A program made the position numbers and the translations under genes. Under the pieces are notes generated by a model that saw only the letters and a program-made list of their open reading frames with translations, was not told the origin of the DNA and searched no databases. A DNA stretch of 64,000 bases. It comes from Roseovarius aestuariivivens. Its GTDB lineage: Bacteria; Pseudomonadota; Alphaproteobacteria; Rhodobacterales; Rhodobacteraceae. Below are positions 62,777 through 64,000 of this stretch, piece after piece (the stretch's first letter is position 1; each line of letters begins with the position of its first letter). Location of the stretch: positions 372,001 through 436,000 of the forward strand of contig NZ_SJEY01000001.1 of NCBI RefSeq assembly GCF_004761875.1, read 5' to 3'.

Positions 62777-63664
62777 TCAGGCGGCCCCGCTGCGGCGGCC
62801 TTCTGAGGTCACGCTGAGACTGTCGCGCACCCAAGACGGCAATTCCAGCGGATAGGCCGGGTCGGGCGCGTAAGAGAGCACCTGATCGCGCAGTTTCTTG
62901 ACCAGCCGCCAGCGTTCGGATTGGCCGCGCATGGAAATCTGGCGCAATGCCTCGACCTGATTGGCGTCCAGCTGTGGGCGGGGATCGGTCTTGGTGAGGA
63001 CGAAGGCGGCAGGATCCGCGCCGAGATCGCGCAGAAAGGTGCGCAGGTAGGTTTCAGCACCGAGCTTGATCCTCTCGAAGGCCCGCATGTTCAGATCGAG
63101 CGCGGGATCGACCGCCTGCAGACGGTCCCGCAGGCTGGCGAAGTCGATGGCGTTGAAATTGACCGCCCGGCAAAAGGCGGCGAGATCGAGATTGAGTTGA
63201 GCGCTGCGGATCGCTTCGGAATAGAGGCTGACAATATAGGTTTCGGGACGGCGCGAAAACATCAGCAGGCGCGTGTGTGCGGCCGGCAAACCGGAGGTGA
63301 TAAGGCGAAGCGCCGCGGGCGCTTGCGTGTAAAAGCCGGGATTGTCGATCCCCCATGCGAGCGCCTGATGCATGGATGGCCCGAGCAGATCCGGCTCGGA
63401 TATCAGAACCGTGGTGGCGCCTGCAGCCTCGGCCCGGCGGGTGATCTTGCTGTTGATTGCGGCCAACGCGTCGGGTTCCGGTATGGCCCGGGCCGGGTGG
63501 TAGAGCCGGTTGACCGTCTTGCGCGCCCGTTGCAGCGCAACGGGCATCTCCTCGTTGACGTAGAACACGCCTTGAGCGCGCAGGATATCGAGATTGGCCG
63601 CCAGGTTGCCCTGAAGGAAGCCGGACGCCGTTTTATGCGCGCCCAGATGGAACACGTATTGCAT
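62777..63664 (-). CDS. sulfotransferase-like protein
   Basis: 295 residues. The N-terminus VFHLGAHKTASGFLQGNLAA resembles the 5'-phosphosulfate loop of PAPS-dependent sulfotransferases (H-x-G-x-x-K-T/S-x-S), and LLMFSRRPETYIVSLYSEAI fits the 3'-phosphate-binding segment. It would transfer sulfate to a carbohydrate or other alcohol, but the acceptor is unknown. No PAPS synthesis gene is near. The family assignment is by motif pattern and moderately secure. Confidence 0.72.
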   Translation of the reverse strand: MQYVFHLGAHKTASGFLQGNLAANLDILRAQGVFYVNEEMPVALQRARKTVNRLYHPARAIPEPDALAAINSKITRRAEAAGATTVLISEPDLLGPSMHQALAWGIDNPGFYTQAPAALRLITSGLPAAHTRLLMFSRRPETYIVSLYSEAIRSAQLNLDLAAFCRAVNFNAIDFASLRDRLQAVDPALDLNMRAFERIKLGAETYLRTFLRDLGADPAAFVLTKTDPRPQLDANQVEALRQISMRGQSERWRLVKKLRDQVLSYAPDPAYPLELPSWVRDSLSVTSEGRRSGAA

Positions 63665-63734
63665 GAAGACTGCTCGCTGCCGTTGTATTTATTATCTTTT
63701 GCCGGAAAGATACCGCACGGCGCACGATCTGGCA

Positions 63735-63753
63735 ACAAAAGCCGGACCGGCGG
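63735..63753 (-). terminator. possible terminator downstream of tRNA-Tyr
   Basis: Read on the minus strand, GCCGGTCCGGC is followed by TTTTG about 40 bases after the tRNA. The stem is only four or five pairs, so the call is weak. Confidence 0.3.
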
Positions 63754-63788
63754 GGCAGATTGGCAGCGTAAATCACGGGGCGGATCAG

Positions 63789-63872
63789 TGGTGGGCGACC
63801 TAGGAATCGAACCTAGCGTGCGTCTCCGCGAGGGAGTTACAGTCCCCTGCCACACCTTGCGGCCTGTCGCCC
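63789..63872 (-). tRNA. tRNA-Tyr (anticodon GTA)
   Basis: Class II tRNA with a long variable arm: acceptor GGGCGAC / GTCGCCC, anticodon stem GGGGA / TCCCT with loop CTGTAAC giving GTA, T-arm CTAGG-TTCGATT-CCTAG. The 3' CCA is encoded. Confidence 0.95.
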
Positions 63873-63977
63873 ACTGGAGGCCGTATCTAAAAGCGGGGCT
63901 GGGCTGCGTCAACCGGAAAATCGCTTGCGATTGAGGGCCGTGACGGCCATGGTCCCGGCCTTGGAACGGAGGGTCGG

Positions 63978-64000
63978 ATGGCTGCGAAAAAACCCCGCTG
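63978..64000 (+). CDS. start of a gene cut by the right edge (possibly 23S rRNA methyltransferase RlmB)
   Basis: ATG at 63978 preceded by CGGAGGG at good spacing; seven codons (MAAKKPR) are visible. The basic N-terminus and the position next to tRNA-Tyr recall rlmB in other Rhodobacterales, but seven codons cannot identify a product. Confidence 0.5.

Noticed and set aside
63665..63977. Genomic island integration at tRNA-Tyr
   Set aside because: No integrase, no second copy of the tRNA 3' end in the window, and the neighbouring genes have normal composition.
1..64000. CRISPR array or transposase
   Set aside because: No regularly spaced direct repeats of CRISPR size and no transposase or integrase-like protein were seen; the only regular repeats are coding RTX and TamB repeats.

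Overview
The window reads as a chromosomal segment of a marine alphaproteobacterium of the order Rhodobacterales (Roseobacter group). Indicators are the high GC content, the order suv3-like helicase / S4 protein / fdxA / carD, ribB-ribH-nusB, a pntAB operon, a TTG-started rpoH, a GTTC-N7-GTTC LexA box in front of mmcB, an FnrL-type box, and tandem secreted RTX proteins, one with a C-terminal Hint domain. I see no prophage, integrase, CRISPR array or rRNA operon. The clearest sign of gene transfer is one low-GC gene at 60569-61147.

Left part (1-12.7 kb): two minus-strand genes for large Ca-binding repeat (RTX) proteins. The first is cut by the window edge and carries a LamG-like domain near that edge; the second ends in a Hint domain. 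Next come a two-gene unit (short-chain dehydrogenase, MmcQ/YjbR protein), a secreted metallo-beta-lactamase-fold protein with a dismantled metal site, a membrane methyltransferase, and the proton-translocating transhydrogenase pntAB with a clear terminator. From 12.8 to 22 kb: a HELTH-motif exported protein behind an FNR box, a DUF3422 protein, three tiny arginine-rich ORFs divergent from an ECF sigma / anti-sigma pair, a glycolipid-binding-domain protein, the ribB-ribH-nusB operon, and SOS-type mmcB.

Middle part (22-47 kb): the outer-membrane module tamA-tamB, tRNA-His, a DUF6476/RluA divergent pair with overlapping start codons, heat-shock sigma factor rpoH with promoter and terminator, a lipoprotein hydrolase, a DksA-like zinc finger protein, oligopeptidase PepF, a membrane-anchored coiled-coil protein, an ATP-dependent ligase-exonuclease repair pair, an FAH-family enzyme converging on an alpha/beta hydrolase, an SCP2 protein, a TPR protein, the helicase-S4-fdxA-carD run, and the cobalamin genes cobS and cobT in divergent orientation.

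Right part (47-64 kb): a KefC-type antiporter, an 854-residue protein that looks like a fusion of PilM/GspL-like and PilP/GspC-like domains, metY, a lipoprotein, a VOC protein, a glycosyltransferase-like protein, and then a compact plus-strand cluster of eight genes (55954-62764) made of coiled-coil, small membrane, TerB-like, AAA+ ATPase and DUF6638-like proteins. I consider this cluster the best candidate for an undescribed multi-component system. The window closes with a sulfotransferase-like gene, tRNA-Tyr, and the first seven codons of another gene.
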